Of a stretch of DNA of 64,000 bases, positions 52,634-63,119 are shown piece by piece; positions within the stretch are counted from its first letter, which is position 1, and each line of letters opens with the position of its first letter. The notes under the pieces are model-generated. The model was not told the DNA's origin. It ran no database searches and saw nothing but the letters and a program-made list of their open reading frames with translations. This DNA is from an uncultured Ruminococcus sp. GTDB taxonomy: Bacteria; Bacillota; Clostridia; Oscillospirales; Ruminococcaceae. The DNA is taken from positions 1-64,000 of the forward strand of contig CANQWA010000010.1 in assembly GCA_947627445.1 (NCBI GenBank), in the 5' to 3' direction. A program made the position numbers and the translations under genes.

Positions 52634-52972
52634 TAGGGCATGCCAAAAAAAAGCGGTAAGGGTTCTATTCCGTTGTCGGCCATCATACGGTCATGTTCTT
52701 TTCCAACCTGTATGTGCCGCTGACGGCGTGAGAAATCCTTGCAATTCCCCCATATGCCCGTCCATTTTTGCCGAATGATCGACAAAATCCTGCCAAAAAT
52801 CCGCACACGCTGCGAACCGGAACAGACTCTTACAGCTTCCGTCACGCAGCGGATGACAAAAACCGAAGGGAGAGGACTTTCTGACAAAGCCTCTCCCTTT
52901 GAAATTTGGTTTTTTCTGCAAGCTGCGCAGATGTTCTATCGGATTTTCGAGGAGTCGTATGAGAACAAGTTC

Positions 52973-53545
52973 TTAGTGTTGTTTCATCAGATGCTCCACC
53001 AGAATCTTAGCACCAATCAAAATCAGCACAATGCCGCCCACGATCTCCGCCTGATTCTGAAACCGGTTTCCAAACCGATTTCCGATACAAACACCGCCGA
53101 AAGAAATTCCCAGCGTTACCACGCCGATCACCGTCACGGACCGAATCAGCGAAACTTCCAGACACGCAAAAGCAATACCAACTGCCAGCGCATCAATGGA
53201 TGTGGCGACCGCCATCATCAAAAGCTCCCGGTGATCCAGCCGCACAAGCTCTTTCTCCGGATCGTCCTCATTCTCATGAAACGCATCCCACAACATTTTT
53301 CCACCGATAAACGACAACAGCGCAAAAGCAATCCAATGATCAAAGCTCTGGATATACTGAGAAAATGACAGCCCCAGCAAATATCCGATACAAGGCATAA
53401 CTGCCTGAAATACGCCGAAATACAGCGCAATGATAAACGCCTGTCCATAGTGGGTTTTTTTCATCGCAAGCCCCTTACAAACGGAAACTGCAAAAGCATC
53501 CATTGCCAGTCCCACCGCTGTCAGAAGCAGCTGCAAGTTACTCAT
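52973..53545 (-). CDS. mntP: Manganese efflux protein MntP
   Basis: MSNLQLLLTAVGLAMDAFAVSVCKGLAMKKTHYGQAFIIALYFGVFQAVMPCIGYLLG. Confidence 0.92.
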   Translation of the reverse strand: MSNLQLLLTAVGLAMDAFAVSVCKGLAMKKTHYGQAFIIALYFGVFQAVMPCIGYLLGLSFSQYIQSFDHWIAFALLSFIGGKMLWDAFHENEDDPEKELVRLDHRELLMMAVATSIDALAVGIAFACLEVSLIRSVTVIGVVTLGISFGGVCIGNRFGNRFQNQAEIVGGIVLILIGAKILVEHLMKQH

Positions 53546-53668
53546 GAAACCGCCCTCTCTTTCCCTGTATCTTTCTGCCCTAATACAAGTATATGCCAGT
53601 CCACACCCAGTTAGACCATCAGCCGGCTGATTGTCCACGCAAAATGGATTCTGTGGATCCACAACAAA

Positions 53669-53701
53669 AACCCGACCCGGGGATTTCTCCCGGATCGGGT
53701 T
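53669..53701 (-). terminator. Intrinsic terminator of scaffoldin operon
   Basis: Hairpin aacccgacccggg...cccggatcgggtt. Confidence 0.6.
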
Positions 53702-53749
53702 ATTTGCTATGTCAGGATTTTAGAGAATCCAATTGAGCCAAATCTGTCC

Positions 53750-56700
53750 TTAGCCCTTGTACCAGCAAGAACCTTCCAGCTTGGTCAGTTCAGGCAGTAA
53801 TTTAACCCAGTCAATTTTCTCACCCTGGTGGATCGTGGATGCGCCGATCAGGATCCAGTAGGCATCAATATGACTTGTGATTCTCAGGTCATTATCGTAG
53901 TCATCCTTACCAGTCTTTCTCTCGGTGTCTACGTCAGACAGGAAGTATACAAACTTCTCCAGATTTTCATCCTTGCCGCCGGTAAACGTATAATCGTGAT
54001 CGCCTGCGGACATATGAGAGTTGTATATGAGGGTTTCCCATGCATCGAAGTCATCTACCTCGCCATCCAGCTTGGTATCACCCTTGACGCCGATGTACAG
54101 TGTGATCACAGAATCTTCCAGTTCCTTGCCGTTGTAAGAAGCAGTCATATCCACCTTTACATAGCCGGAATTCTTAGCCGTGCTCTCCCAAGCATCTGCC
54201 GGAGACTGGAAGCTGAATGTCAGGTCGCCTGTTACATCCTTGCCATCCAGAGTTGCGGTCATCAGATCCGATGCCATATCTGTGAAGTTCCGCTCATCCA
54301 CGGAGAAGAAGAATGCAACGCTTTCCTTGACAGATACTTCCGGCAGTACTTCATCTGTTTCGGAAGTCTCAGTGGTTTCAGATGTCCCAGAAGCGGTGGT
54401 TTCGCTTGCTGTGCTGGTCGTTGTCTCTGTTTCTGTAGTCGTCTCTGAAGCGGTGGTAGTGTCTGCCGGCTTAGAAACGATTACACGGATATAACCATTT
54501 TCCAGTGTAACATAATCGTCAAATACGTTCTCATTTGCAGAGTTAACATACATAAAGCACGGAATGTCAACCTGCTGACCGTTGGATGTACCAGAAACAG
54601 TAGCGTCCTTTGCCATCCAGTTTACCGGGAATTCATAGTAGTACTTGTCGCCTTCGTTCTGCAGTTCCAGATCGTACTTCTCAGCGACAGAAACAACTGT
54701 TGCTTCATCCGGAATAGCAATGTACAGAGATGCCAGCTTGTTTGCACCTGCAACCAGGGATGCAGAAGACTCACCAGAGTGATATGCAACATAAGCAGTA
54801 CCGTCTGTCTGAATGCCCTTCAGGTTGTAAGTCGGAGTCAGAGACGGATACATGTCACCCTTTTCCATGTCATACAGACCGGTTTCGTCTGCGCTGTGGA
54901 ACGGCAGCAGGAGCATTTCTCTGGTGGCATCCGGCAGCTGAATCGCATAGCTCAGACCCAGTACGTTGTCAATACCAGCACTTGCTGTAATGTTATACAG
55001 AACGCCTGCTCCATCGGCAGCACCATCCATCGGGTTCAGTTCTACCTTATCCAGCGCCCAGACTGCCGTGCCCTCAATGGGAGCCGGTGTTGTCGTGGTA
55101 GCCTCTGTGGTAGTGGTAGCCTCTGTGGAGGTCGTGGTAGCCTCTGTGGTAGTGGTAGCCTCTGTGGTGGTAGTCGTAGCCTCTGTGGTAGTGGTAGCCT
55201 CTGTGGTAGTAGTCGTAGTCTCTGTGGTAGTGGTAGTAGTTACGACATCCGGAACGTAGATGTTGATCGAACCATTTTGCATTTCCAGACCCGTGGTGTG
55301 AATATCTACTTCATTTGCGTTCCGATATTCAAAACGCTTGATCTCGACTTCCTTACCGCCGGAAATGGCAATGTCGGTGCCGTCTTCCATCCACTCGATG
55401 GGGAAGGAGTAATAGGTCTTGCCGTCAGCGTCTGTCTGCGGTGCAATACCTGCCTCTTTCGCAACAGCCTTGACATCGTCCGCATCAACAATCACGTCAA
55501 ACAGCATCGTCAACAGTGTGCTGCCAGCCGGATCATCGGTAGCAGAACCAGAATAGGCGAAGTACATGATGCCAGTTGTGTCAAAATTCTCTGGGTTGGG
55601 CGTCAGGCTCATGTTGTTGTAAACATCACCCTTGCTCAGGAATAAACTGGAGTTCAGTCCGCTATCCGGATTGATGCCCAGAACTTTTCTGGTGACATCC
55701 GGGAACTTGATGGCACCCAGGAGACCCGGCGACGGGATGGCATTTTCAATGGTTACCGGAATCTCTACTGCCATTTGTTCCGGCTCTGCAAAGGTATCGG
55801 AAATCTTCCAAACCGTCTTTTCTGCCGGCTCAACGTCAGCGCCATAGATATTGATGGAACCGTCTACTCTGGACAGAGCAGTCTCGTGGATATCCTCTTC
55901 GTCAGAGTTCCGATATTCAAAACGCTTGATCTCGACTTCCTTACCGCCGGAAATGGCAATGTCGGTGCCGTCTTCCATCCACTGGATGGGGAAGGAGTAA
56001 TAGGTCTTGCCTTCTGCGTCTGTCTGCGGCTCAATGCCTGCCTCAGCTGCGATAGCTGCCACAGAATCGGCATCCTGCGGGAGAACATCGAATAACATGG
56101 TCAGCAGCGTGCTGCCAGCCGGATCATCGGTAGCAGAACCAGAATAGGCGAAGTACATGATGCCAGTTGTATCAAAGTTATCCGGGTTGGGCGTCAGGCT
56201 CATGTTGTTGTAAACATCACCCTTGCTCAGGAATAAACTGGAGTTCAGTCCGCTGTCCGGATTGATGCCCAGAACCTTTTTGGTAACCTCCGGGAAGTAG
56301 ATGGCACCCAGGAGACCCGGAGACGGGATGGCATTTTCAATGGTTACCGGAATCTCTACTGCCATGTCACCCGGATTTGCGAAGGTGTCTTCAATCTTCC
56401 AGATTGTCTGGTCGCCGGTAACAGGAGGAGTTGTTGTGGTAGCCTGTGTTTCAGAAGTTGTGGTTGACTCAATCGGATCGCCGCCTTCGCCGACTACGAT
56501 CTTCACTACTGCGGTATCTGCTGTCTGCGGCAGGCAGTAGGGATTGGTCTTACTGTTGCTGTTGATGGCTGTGGACAGGTCATCCAGACGGCCTGTTGCA
56601 CGAGCAGCGTCGTGATCTGCCTTTACAGATGCATAATCCGCAGCGGTCTGCAGCGGAATGACATTCTTTGCGGCATCCTTAGAAGAAAGCTGTACATAGT

Positions 56701-57709
56701 ATGTACCTTCATCTGTACCCTGCGGGATCACAACCTCGAAGGTTGTCAGCGGCAGAGCGTCAGAGTCGCCCAGCGCCCACTTTACCTGTTCGGATGCCTT
56801 GGTGCCCCAGTTGAAGTAGTTGTTGGTATCCGGTACGCAGGGAACGACTGTTTCTTCACCGCTCAGCTGTGCCGTCTTCGCATCCACGGTACGTGTGTTG
56901 GAGAAAGCCGGCAGAGACTGCTTGGCATGTGCCTCATTATAAGCGCTTGCAACCTCAGCGCCCTGTGTGATGTAATCATACTCAATGTAGGCTACGCCGT
57001 CTGCATCATACTGAACGTCACAAACCTGTTCCTTGGTCTTCTGATACTGTGCCTTGTACTTAGGATCTGCTTTAAAGCCTTCATAATCCTTGGAATAGTC
57101 GTCAGCGCTTTCATAATAGCTGTAAACGAACTTGACAGAATCTGTGCCGTTGTACATCAGGTTGGAACCGAAGATGCTGTCACAAGCCACTTCACGAATG
57201 GTAGAAGTACAGTTGGCTTCACCAACTCTCCACTGACCAGCCAGCTTTGTCAGCGTCATCAGGCAGAACAGCTTGGAGTTCGTGTTGATGACAGAGCCGT
57301 CCGGCAGAGTCTGATCGAAGGATGTGCTATAAGCCGTCTCTACGTTCATGGTGTTCTGATAGTAGAGCTTGTTGTTAATCGATCCGCCGTCAGCCAGTGT
57401 TTTGCCGGTAGTTGCTGTCCAGTTCAGAGTGATGTACTTCGGATATTCAGATGCCGACCACTCCTCTGAATCCACGTAAACGCCCAGTTTTTTTACGACA
57501 TCGCCGCTTGCAACATCATCCTTTGAGACGTTAATCGTCTGTTCTCCTGTGCCCTCTTCCTTCATGACAAAGTTGTAAGGCGTACCGCCGTTTTCCGTCT
57601 GGTTCTCACCAGTAGTAGCGGTAACAGAGAGTGCGCTGAAGGGCAGTGAAGATACTGCCATCAGAGCTGCAACGCCGAAGGATAACGCCTTCTTTGTTCT
57701 TTTCTTCAT
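53750..57709 (-). CDS. Large cellulosomal scaffoldin: uncharacterised N-terminal region, three cohesin-like modules (two nearly identical), Thr-rich linkers, C-terminal X-module + divergent dockerin (ScaB-like)
   Basis: Signal peptide; repeated [TV]WKIxDTFAxPxxMAVEIPVTIENAIPSPGLLGAI..., a third module ALDKVELNPMDGAADGAGVLYNITASAG..., and VKGDTKLDGEVDDFDAWETLIYN...SDVDTERKTGKDDYDNDLRITSHIDAYWIL. Confidence 0.82.
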   Translation of the reverse strand: MKKRTKKALSFGVAALMAVSSLPFSALSVTATTGENQTENGGTPYNFVMKEEGTGEQTINVSKDDVASGDVVKKLGVYVDSEEWSASEYPKYITLNWTATTGKTLADGGSINNKLYYQNTMNVETAYSTSFDQTLPDGSVINTNSKLFCLMTLTKLAGQWRVGEANCTSTIREVACDSIFGSNLMYNGTDSVKFVYSYYESADDYSKDYEGFKADPKYKAQYQKTKEQVCDVQYDADGVAYIEYDYITQGAEVASAYNEAHAKQSLPAFSNTRTVDAKTAQLSGEETVVPCVPDTNNYFNWGTKASEQVKWALGDSDALPLTTFEVVIPQGTDEGTYYVQLSSKDAAKNVIPLQTAADYASVKADHDAARATGRLDDLSTAINSNSKTNPYCLPQTADTAVVKIVVGEGGDPIESTTTSETQATTTTPPVTGDQTIWKIEDTFANPGDMAVEIPVTIENAIPSPGLLGAIYFPEVTKKVLGINPDSGLNSSLFLSKGDVYNNMSLTPNPDNFDTTGIMYFAYSGSATDDPAGSTLLTMLFDVLPQDADSVAAIAAEAGIEPQTDAEGKTYYSFPIQWMEDGTDIAISGGKEVEIKRFEYRNSDEEDIHETALSRVDGSINIYGADVEPAEKTVWKISDTFAEPEQMAVEIPVTIENAIPSPGLLGAIKFPDVTRKVLGINPDSGLNSSLFLSKGDVYNNMSLTPNPENFDTTGIMYFAYSGSATDDPAGSTLLTMLFDVIVDADDVKAVAKEAGIAPQTDADGKTYYSFPIEWMEDGTDIAISGGKEVEIKRFEYRNANEVDIHTTGLEMQNGSINIYVPDVVTTTTTTETTTTTTEATTTTEATTTTTEATTTTEATTTSTEATTTTEATTTTPAPIEGTAVWALDKVELNPMDGAADGAGVLYNITASAGIDNVLGLSYAIQLPDATREMLLLPFHSADETGLYDMEKGDMYPSLTPTYNLKGIQTDGTAYVAYHSGESSASLVAGANKLASLYIAIPDEATVVSVAEKYDLELQNEGDKYYYEFPVNWMAKDATVSGTSNGQQVDIPCFMYVNSANENVFDDYVTLENGYIRVIVSKPADTTTASETTTETETTTSTASETTASGTSETTETSETDEVLPEVSVKESVAFFFSVDERNFTDMASDLMTATLDGKDVTGDLTFSFQSPADAWESTAKNSGYVKVDMTASYNGKELEDSVITLYIGVKGDTKLDGEVDDFDAWETLIYNSHMSAGDHDYTFTGGKDENLEKFVYFLSDVDTERKTGKDDYDNDLRITSHIDAYWILIGASTIHQGEKIDWVKLLPELTKLEGSCWYKG
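55091..55250. repeat. Thr-linker tandem repeat in scaffoldin gene
   Basis: Iterated gtggtagcctctgtggta-type units encoding TTEATTT. Confidence 0.85.
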
Positions 57710-57846
57710 GTTTCCCTTTCCTTTCCTTGCCGGTTTTCCGACAATCGTGTGTAATAAATTTGCCTATAATCAGAAGCTGCATTCTCCCTTAGAACACCGC
57801 TCCTAAATATACGAAATGAAATGTGGTTGCCGCCTGACGGAAGTGG

Positions 57847-58809
57847 TTACTCGCCCGGCAGAGAATCAATGATATGCACTAAGAACCGCAGGAGCGCAAT
57901 TGGATCGTTGCTGGTGATATCACCATCAGCTGTGACATCTGCGTTTGCACGCTGCTTATCGTTCAGCTGTACGGTACCTGCACAAGCCTTGTTCAGCAAA
58001 ATGGCGTCTGTCAGGTCGATCTTGGCGTCCAGATTGACGTCACCATACAGAATTTCGCCCAGCGGTATGGATTGCGTGGTGGCTGTTGTGCCGTCGCCCT
58101 TATCGTCTGTGACATCGCCGCCGCCGTCAGTTGTTTTTTCCGTCGTTTCCGTTGTGGGCTTTTCCGTCGTTGTGGTGCCGCTGTCATCCGTGGTTTCCGT
58201 AGCGGATGTCGAGGTGGTTACCACAACATTATCGCCGACAACAACTGCACCGTCTTCTGTCTTTACCGTATATTCGGTCACGTCTGCGCCGAATACACTG
58301 CCAATAATCAGATCCGTATTGGGTTCGCCGGAGCCATCATAGGTATCACGGGTTACCGGAACGAATTTCAGCGGATATGTACCATCTGCTGTGCCTTTCT
58401 TTACAGTACCAGTAATGGTCAGCAGTACGCCGTCTCCTGCGATCCAGTTGTCAGAACTCAAAGCTGTTGTCCAGGACACAGCAATCTGCCCGTTTTGAAT
58501 GTTGGCAGCAAATACAGGTGCCTCAGAAGCGATAGGATCATCCTTGGCAACGTCGCCGATCTCACCCAGGGTCACATTCGTCACATCCAGCGCATCTGCG
58601 TCAAAATCCACCGCAAAATCAATGACATTGATCTTCGATGCCGGAACGTCCGTCAGAGATACATTGACAGAGAATTCACTGCCAGCCTGTACCTGAACCT
58701 TTTCCGCAGAAAGGGTCACAACGGCGTCTGCTGCCGACGTCTGAACGGAGATTGCAGCTGTCAGCATAGCGCATGCCAACACGCCTGCAATGGTTCTTCT
58801 TGCCTTCAT
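57847..58809 (-). CDS. Single-cohesin + dockerin adaptor scaffoldin (ScaC-like)
   Basis: Start MKARRTIAGVLACAMLTAAISVQTSA; cohesin VQVQAGSEFSVNVSLTDVPASKINVIDFAVDFDADALDVTNV...; dockerin YGDVNLDAKIDLTDAILLNKACAGTVQLNDKQRANADVTADGDITSNDPIALLRFLVH. Confidence 0.88.
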   Translation of the reverse strand: MKARRTIAGVLACAMLTAAISVQTSAADAVVTLSAEKVQVQAGSEFSVNVSLTDVPASKINVIDFAVDFDADALDVTNVTLGEIGDVAKDDPIASEAPVFAANIQNGQIAVSWTTALSSDNWIAGDGVLLTITGTVKKGTADGTYPLKFVPVTRDTYDGSGEPNTDLIIGSVFGADVTEYTVKTEDGAVVVGDNVVVTTSTSATETTDDSGTTTTEKPTTETTEKTTDGGGDVTDDKGDGTTATTQSIPLGEILYGDVNLDAKIDLTDAILLNKACAGTVQLNDKQRANADVTADGDITSNDPIALLRFLVHIIDSLPGE

Positions 58810-58940
58810 TTCGTTATCCTCCTTTTGAATTGCAAATTTCACCGTCGGTGTTCCATGCCGACGGCAGTCATTTTGAATGGTTTCTCGAAATCTTCTGCAT
58901 AGATTTGCTTCTAAAGCCCATGCCATTCCAATTTGTATTT

Positions 58941-58969
58941 ATTATAGAACATCCCACCAGAAAAGTCAA
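58941..58969 (-). promoter_or_regulatory. Predicted promoter of the scaffoldin pair
   Basis: Minus strand TTGACT (58964-58969), 17 bp, TATAAT (58941-58946). Confidence 0.6.
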
Positions 58970-59441
58970 TAGATACATCTTGTTTTTGTAGAAAACTCAC
59001 GAAACCATACCAGCAGAATTGTATAATATCCCAAAGAAAAAAAACATATCTTTCCGAATGCTTGCGGTGCATCGGATTTTCAAAAATTTGGGACAAATCC
59101 GCACAGGAATTCTGTGGACAATCCTTGACACAAATTCTGCCGATCCACGCAAAATGCTGTCCAAGCCCCTTTTACCGTATGCTTCCGAAAACGCAGGAAA
59201 GGGATGCTTTCTGACACAAAAGCCCCTGCATCAGCCGGTGCTCCGGTGCTGTTCCGACGATGAACAGAAACGGCAGAACTGTTTGTTAAAATTATACCGC
59301 AATTTTTTCAAAATGTAAAGCGGTTTTTGCTTTTTTTAGCAATAATGCACAATCGAATGTGTCGTTTCTCGTTAGCTTTCACAATTACGACAGTTGGTTT
59401 GGGGAAAATATTTTCCCGCTGCGGATTTTCCCCCCAAAAAA

Positions 59442-59471
59442 GCAGGACAGGAGTTTTTGCTCCTGTCCTGC
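59442..59471 (-). terminator. Intrinsic terminator downstream of rplQ
   Basis: Hairpin gcaggacagga...tcctgtcctgc with flanking A/T runs. Confidence 0.75.
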
Positions 59472-59519
59472 CTGTGTTTTTTGATGACAACCACTTGTTC
59501 TTTTTGTCAGAACTGCTGA

Positions 59520-59867
59520 TCAAACCAGCTTAATGACCGCCATTTCAGCACCGTCGCCGCGGCGGGGACCGATCTTGATAATCTGTGTATAACCGCCGTT
59601 TCTGCCGCTGTAATTCGGTGCGATCTCGTCGACCAGCTTCTTGGCAACGGTTTCCTTTGTCACATATGCCATCACCTGACGCTTGGCGTGCAGATCGTTT
59701 TTCTTGGCAATGGTGATCATCTTTTCAGCTGCTGCACGTACCTCTTTGGCACGGGTAACAGTTGTCTCGATCTGACCGTTTTCCAGCAGGAATGTTACCA
59801 TTCCCCGAAGCATCGCTCTTCTGTGATCGGTGGGTCTGCCCAGTTTTCTGGTTCCCGGCATTGTCAT
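59520..59867 (-). CDS. rplQ: 50S ribosomal protein L17
   Basis: [42 protein letters not shown]. Confidence 0.97.
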   Translation of the reverse strand: MTMPGTRKLGRPTDHRRAMLRGMVTFLLENGQIETTVTRAKEVRAAAEKMITIAKKNDLHAKRQVMAYVTKETVAKKLVDEIAPNYSGRNGGYTQIIKIGPRRGDGAEMAVIKLV

Positions 59868-59923
59868 TCACTCCTTTTCTGAAAGCGGCGCAGACATTTC
59901 TGCATGGCCGCAGGAAAATTTCA

Positions 59924-60877
59924 TTAGTCTTCTTCACTGGCAAGGTCAAAGCCCAGTGAATGGAGCTTTTCTCTTACCTCATCAAAGGACTTTTTGCCCA
60001 GGTTACGCACCTTCAGCATTTCTTCCTCCGATTTATTGATCAAATCGTCCACGGTATTGATTCCGGCACGCTTCAAGCAGTTGAACGAACGAACAGATAA
60101 GTCAAGTTCCTCAATGGTCATCTCCAGGATCTTTTCTTTTCCCTTATCGTCCTTTTCGACAAGAACTTCCGCTATACTTGACTCATCGGAGAGGTCAATG
60201 AACAGCTTCAGATGCTCGTTGAGGAGATTGGCTGCCTGTGAAATTGCTTCCTTTGCGGAGATCGTACCGTCTGTCCAGACTTCCAGTGTCAGCTTATCGT
60301 AGTCTGTCACTTGTCCCAGACGGGTATCTTCCACCTGGTAGTTTACCTTCAGCACAGGGGTATAAATACTGTCAACTGCAATCACGTCGATTGGATAACT
60401 CATCATCTGCTTGTTACGCTCTGCGGAAACATAGCCTCTGCCGCGATCAATGACGATTTCCATATATAGCTTCGCATCTTTTCCAAGTGTTGCGATATGC
60501 ATGCCCGGATCGAGTATATTCACCTCTGAATCGGTCTTGATATCGCCGGCTGTGACTTCGCATTCGCCCTCGGCTTCGATATAAACCGTTTTCGGGCCTT
60601 CTCCGTACAGCTTTGCTGTCAGTCCTTTCAGACTCAGGATGATCTCGGTCACATCCTCCTTCACACCGGGGATCGTACTCAATTCATGGTGTACGCCATC
60701 AATCTTCACGGAATTCACAGCCACACCGGGCAATGAGGAGAGAAGCACACGGCGCAGACTATTCCCCAAAGTGATGCCATAGCCGCGTTCCAGTGGTGCT
60801 AAAACAAATTTACCGTATTTGCCGTTGGGACGCAGATCAACTGCTTCCAGCTCCGGCTTTTCAATCTTCTCCAGCAT
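59924..60877 (-). CDS. rpoA: RNA polymerase alpha subunit
   Basis: [57 protein letters not shown]. Confidence 0.98.
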   Translation of the reverse strand: MLEKIEKPELEAVDLRPNGKYGKFVLAPLERGYGITLGNSLRRVLLSSLPGVAVNSVKIDGVHHELSTIPGVKEDVTEIILSLKGLTAKLYGEGPKTVYIEAEGECEVTAGDIKTDSEVNILDPGMHIATLGKDAKLYMEIVIDRGRGYVSAERNKQMMSYPIDVIAVDSIYTPVLKVNYQVEDTRLGQVTDYDKLTLEVWTDGTISAKEAISQAANLLNEHLKLFIDLSDESSIAEVLVEKDDKGKEKILEMTIEELDLSVRSFNCLKRAGINTVDDLINKSEEEMLKVRNLGKKSFDEVREKLHSLGFDLASEED

Positions 60878-61014
60878 AAAAAACCCTCCTATGCGTTGTC
60901 GCTTTGTCTGTGGGTGTTTTGTTTCTCATGTTCCGTGTCAAACGGGGTGGGACAGGCACTGCACCAGATATGCCATATACCATCGCATATCGGAAGCGCC
61001 GTCCTTCTCGGAGA

Positions 61015-61611
61015 TTACTTGGAGTACAACTCGACGATGAGATGAGCTGCTACTTCATAGTCCAGATCCTCCGGCGTTGCCAGACGAGTGATCTTTGCGG
61101 AGAAGTTTTCCTTGTTCGCTTCCATCCATACCGGTACGGTACGATCCGCAGTCTGCTCTACGACTTCCTTGAACTTTGCACTGTCACGGCTGCCCTCATA
61201 CAGAGCAACCACATCGCCCTCTTTTACACGATAAGACGGAATGTCTACACGCTGACCGTTTACGGTAAAGTGCTTATGTGTGACAAGCTGTTTTGCCTCA
61301 CGGCGGGTCAAAGCCAGACCCATGCGGAATACCACGCTGTCCAGACGGGATTCGAGACAAGCAATCAGGTTATCACCAGCCTTGCCCTCCATCTTAGAAG
61401 CGATCTCGAACAGATGATGAAACTGCTTTTCGCCGACGCCGTAGATAAACTTCAGCTTTTGTTTTTCCTTCAGCTGCATCCCGTATTCCGAAACTTTACG
61501 GCGATTGCCGGCACCCGGATTGCGGTTGGACTGCTTTGAGATACCCATAACCATAGGGCTGATGCCCAGATAACGGCATCTTTTGAGAATCGGTTCTCTG
61601 CTTACTGCCAT
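61015..61611 (-). CDS. rpsD: 30S ribosomal protein S4
   Basis: MAVSREPILKRCRYLGISP...SEYGMQLKEKQKLKFIYGVGEKQFHHLFEIA...RLDSVVFRMGLA. Confidence 0.97.
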   Translation of the reverse strand: MAVSREPILKRCRYLGISPMVMGISKQSNRNPGAGNRRKVSEYGMQLKEKQKLKFIYGVGEKQFHHLFEIASKMEGKAGDNLIACLESRLDSVVFRMGLALTRREAKQLVTHKHFTVNGQRVDIPSYRVKEGDVVALYEGSRDSAKFKEVVEQTADRTVPVWMEANKENFSAKITRLATPEDLDYEVAAHLIVELYSK

Positions 61612-61632
61612 AATAACTTGCACCTCCTGAAA

Positions 61633-62034
61633 TTAGACACGGCGTCTCTTCGGCGGACGGCATCCATTGTGGGGAATCGGGGTAACATCCTTAATCATCT
61701 TGACCTCCAGACCAACAGTCTGCAGTGCACGAATGGCAGCTTCTCTGCCGGAACCCGGTCCCTTGACGTATACTTCTACCGACTTCAGACCATGCTCCAT
61801 CGCAGCCTTTGCTGCGGTCTCGGCAGCGGTCTGTGCTGCGAACGGTGTGGACTTTCTCGATCCACGGAAACCCAGTCCGCCGGAACTTGCCCATGAAATG
61901 GCATTGCCCTGTGTATCGGTAATGGTTACGATGGTATTATTGAACGTCGACTGAATGTGAACCGCACCGTTTTCGATGTTTTTACGCTCTCTGCGGCGGC
62001 GGACAACAACCTTCTTACCTTTCTGCTGTGCCAA
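61633..62034 (-). CDS. rpsK: 30S ribosomal protein S11
   Basis: [46 protein letters not shown]. Confidence 0.98.
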   Translation of the reverse strand: MAQQKGKKVVVRRRRERKNIENGAVHIQSTFNNTIVTITDTQGNAISWASSGGLGFRGSRKSTPFAAQTAAETAAKAAMEHGLKSVEVYVKGPGSGREAAIRALQTVGLEVKMIKDVTPIPHNGCRPPKRRRV

Positions 62035-62048
62035 AACGAAACCCTCCC

Positions 62049-62417
62049 TTACTTCTTCTTGTTAGCGATGGTCTTTGCCGGACCCTTGCGAGTTCTTGCG
62101 TTTGTCTTTGTGCGCTGTCCTCTTACCGGCAGACCCTTACGGTGGCGAACACCGCGGTAGCAGCCGATTTCTACCAGACGCTTGATATTCAGTGCCACTT
62201 CACGGCGGAGGTCGCCCTCTACCACGCAGTGCTTGTCGATATAGTCACGCAGCTTTGCAACATCCTCTTCGGACAGATCCTTGACGCGTGTATCCGGGTT
62301 TACGCCGGTACCAGCCAGAATCTCATCTGCTGTGCTTCGACCGATTCCGTAGATATAAGTCAGACCGATCTCGACCCGCTTATTCTTCGGAAGGTCTACA
62401 CCTGCTATTCTTGCCAT
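62049..62417 (-). CDS. rpsM: 30S ribosomal protein S13
   Basis: [34 protein letters not shown]. Confidence 0.98.
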   Translation of the reverse strand: MARIAGVDLPKNKRVEIGLTYIYGIGRSTADEILAGTGVNPDTRVKDLSEEDVAKLRDYIDKHCVVEGDLRREVALNIKRLVEIGCYRGVRHRKGLPVRGQRTKTNARTRKGPAKTIANKKK

Positions 62418-62450
62418 TTTCCTGCACCTCCATATTTCAAAATGCCGGGC

Positions 62451-62627
<177 letters not shown>

Positions 62628-62846
62628 TTACTTGGCTCTCCAAGTGATTCTGCCTTTGGTCAGGTCATAGGGTGACATTTCCACCGTCACCTTGTCGCCC
62701 GGAACAATACGGATATAGTTCATCCGCAGCTTGCCGGACACATGTGCCAGGATGGTATGCTTGTTTTGCAGCTCCACCTTGAACATGGCATTGGGCAGAG
62801 ATTCCAGAACGATTCCCTCAACCTCGATCACATCTTGCTTTGACAA
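62628..62846 (-). CDS. infA: Translation initiation factor IF-1
   Basis: [72 protein letters not shown]. Confidence 0.98.
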   Translation of the reverse strand: MSKQDVIEVEGIVLESLPNAMFKVELQNKHTILAHVSGKLRMNYIRIVPGDKVTVEMSPYDLTKGRITWRAK

Positions 62847-62869
62847 TTGGATAACCTCCCTAATTCAGG

Positions 62870-63103
62870 TTATTGATACTGTTTCAACACACTTCTGATC
62901 ATTTTGTCCGTGGCATGTTCCAGATTGATCACACGGGTGGTCATCTGGATATGCCGTACATTTTTCCGCTTGGGAGAAGCCAGCTTCCGCCGTTTGCCGT
63001 CTGCGATCCAGACAAAATCTTTTTCCGCAGACACCACAACGAAATAGCCGCCCTTATCTCTGCCGGCAAGAGCACGGACTACCAGACCCTTTGTTTGTTC
63101 CAC
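62870..63103 (-). CDS. KOW-domain RNA-binding protein (L14e-like)
   Basis: KGLVVRALAGRDKGGYFVVVSAEKDFVWIADGKRRKLASPKRKNVRHIQMT; between map and infA. Confidence 0.85.
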   Translation of the reverse strand: MEQTKGLVVRALAGRDKGGYFVVVSAEKDFVWIADGKRRKLASPKRKNVRHIQMTTRVINLEHATDKMIRSVLKQYQ

Positions 63104-63119
63104 GTGAGCATCCTCCGTT

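Noticed and set aside
53546-53660. yybP-ykoY manganese riboswitch upstream of mntP
   Set aside because: I could not find the conserved ykoY core on the minus strand; an Infernal scan (RF00080) would be decisive.
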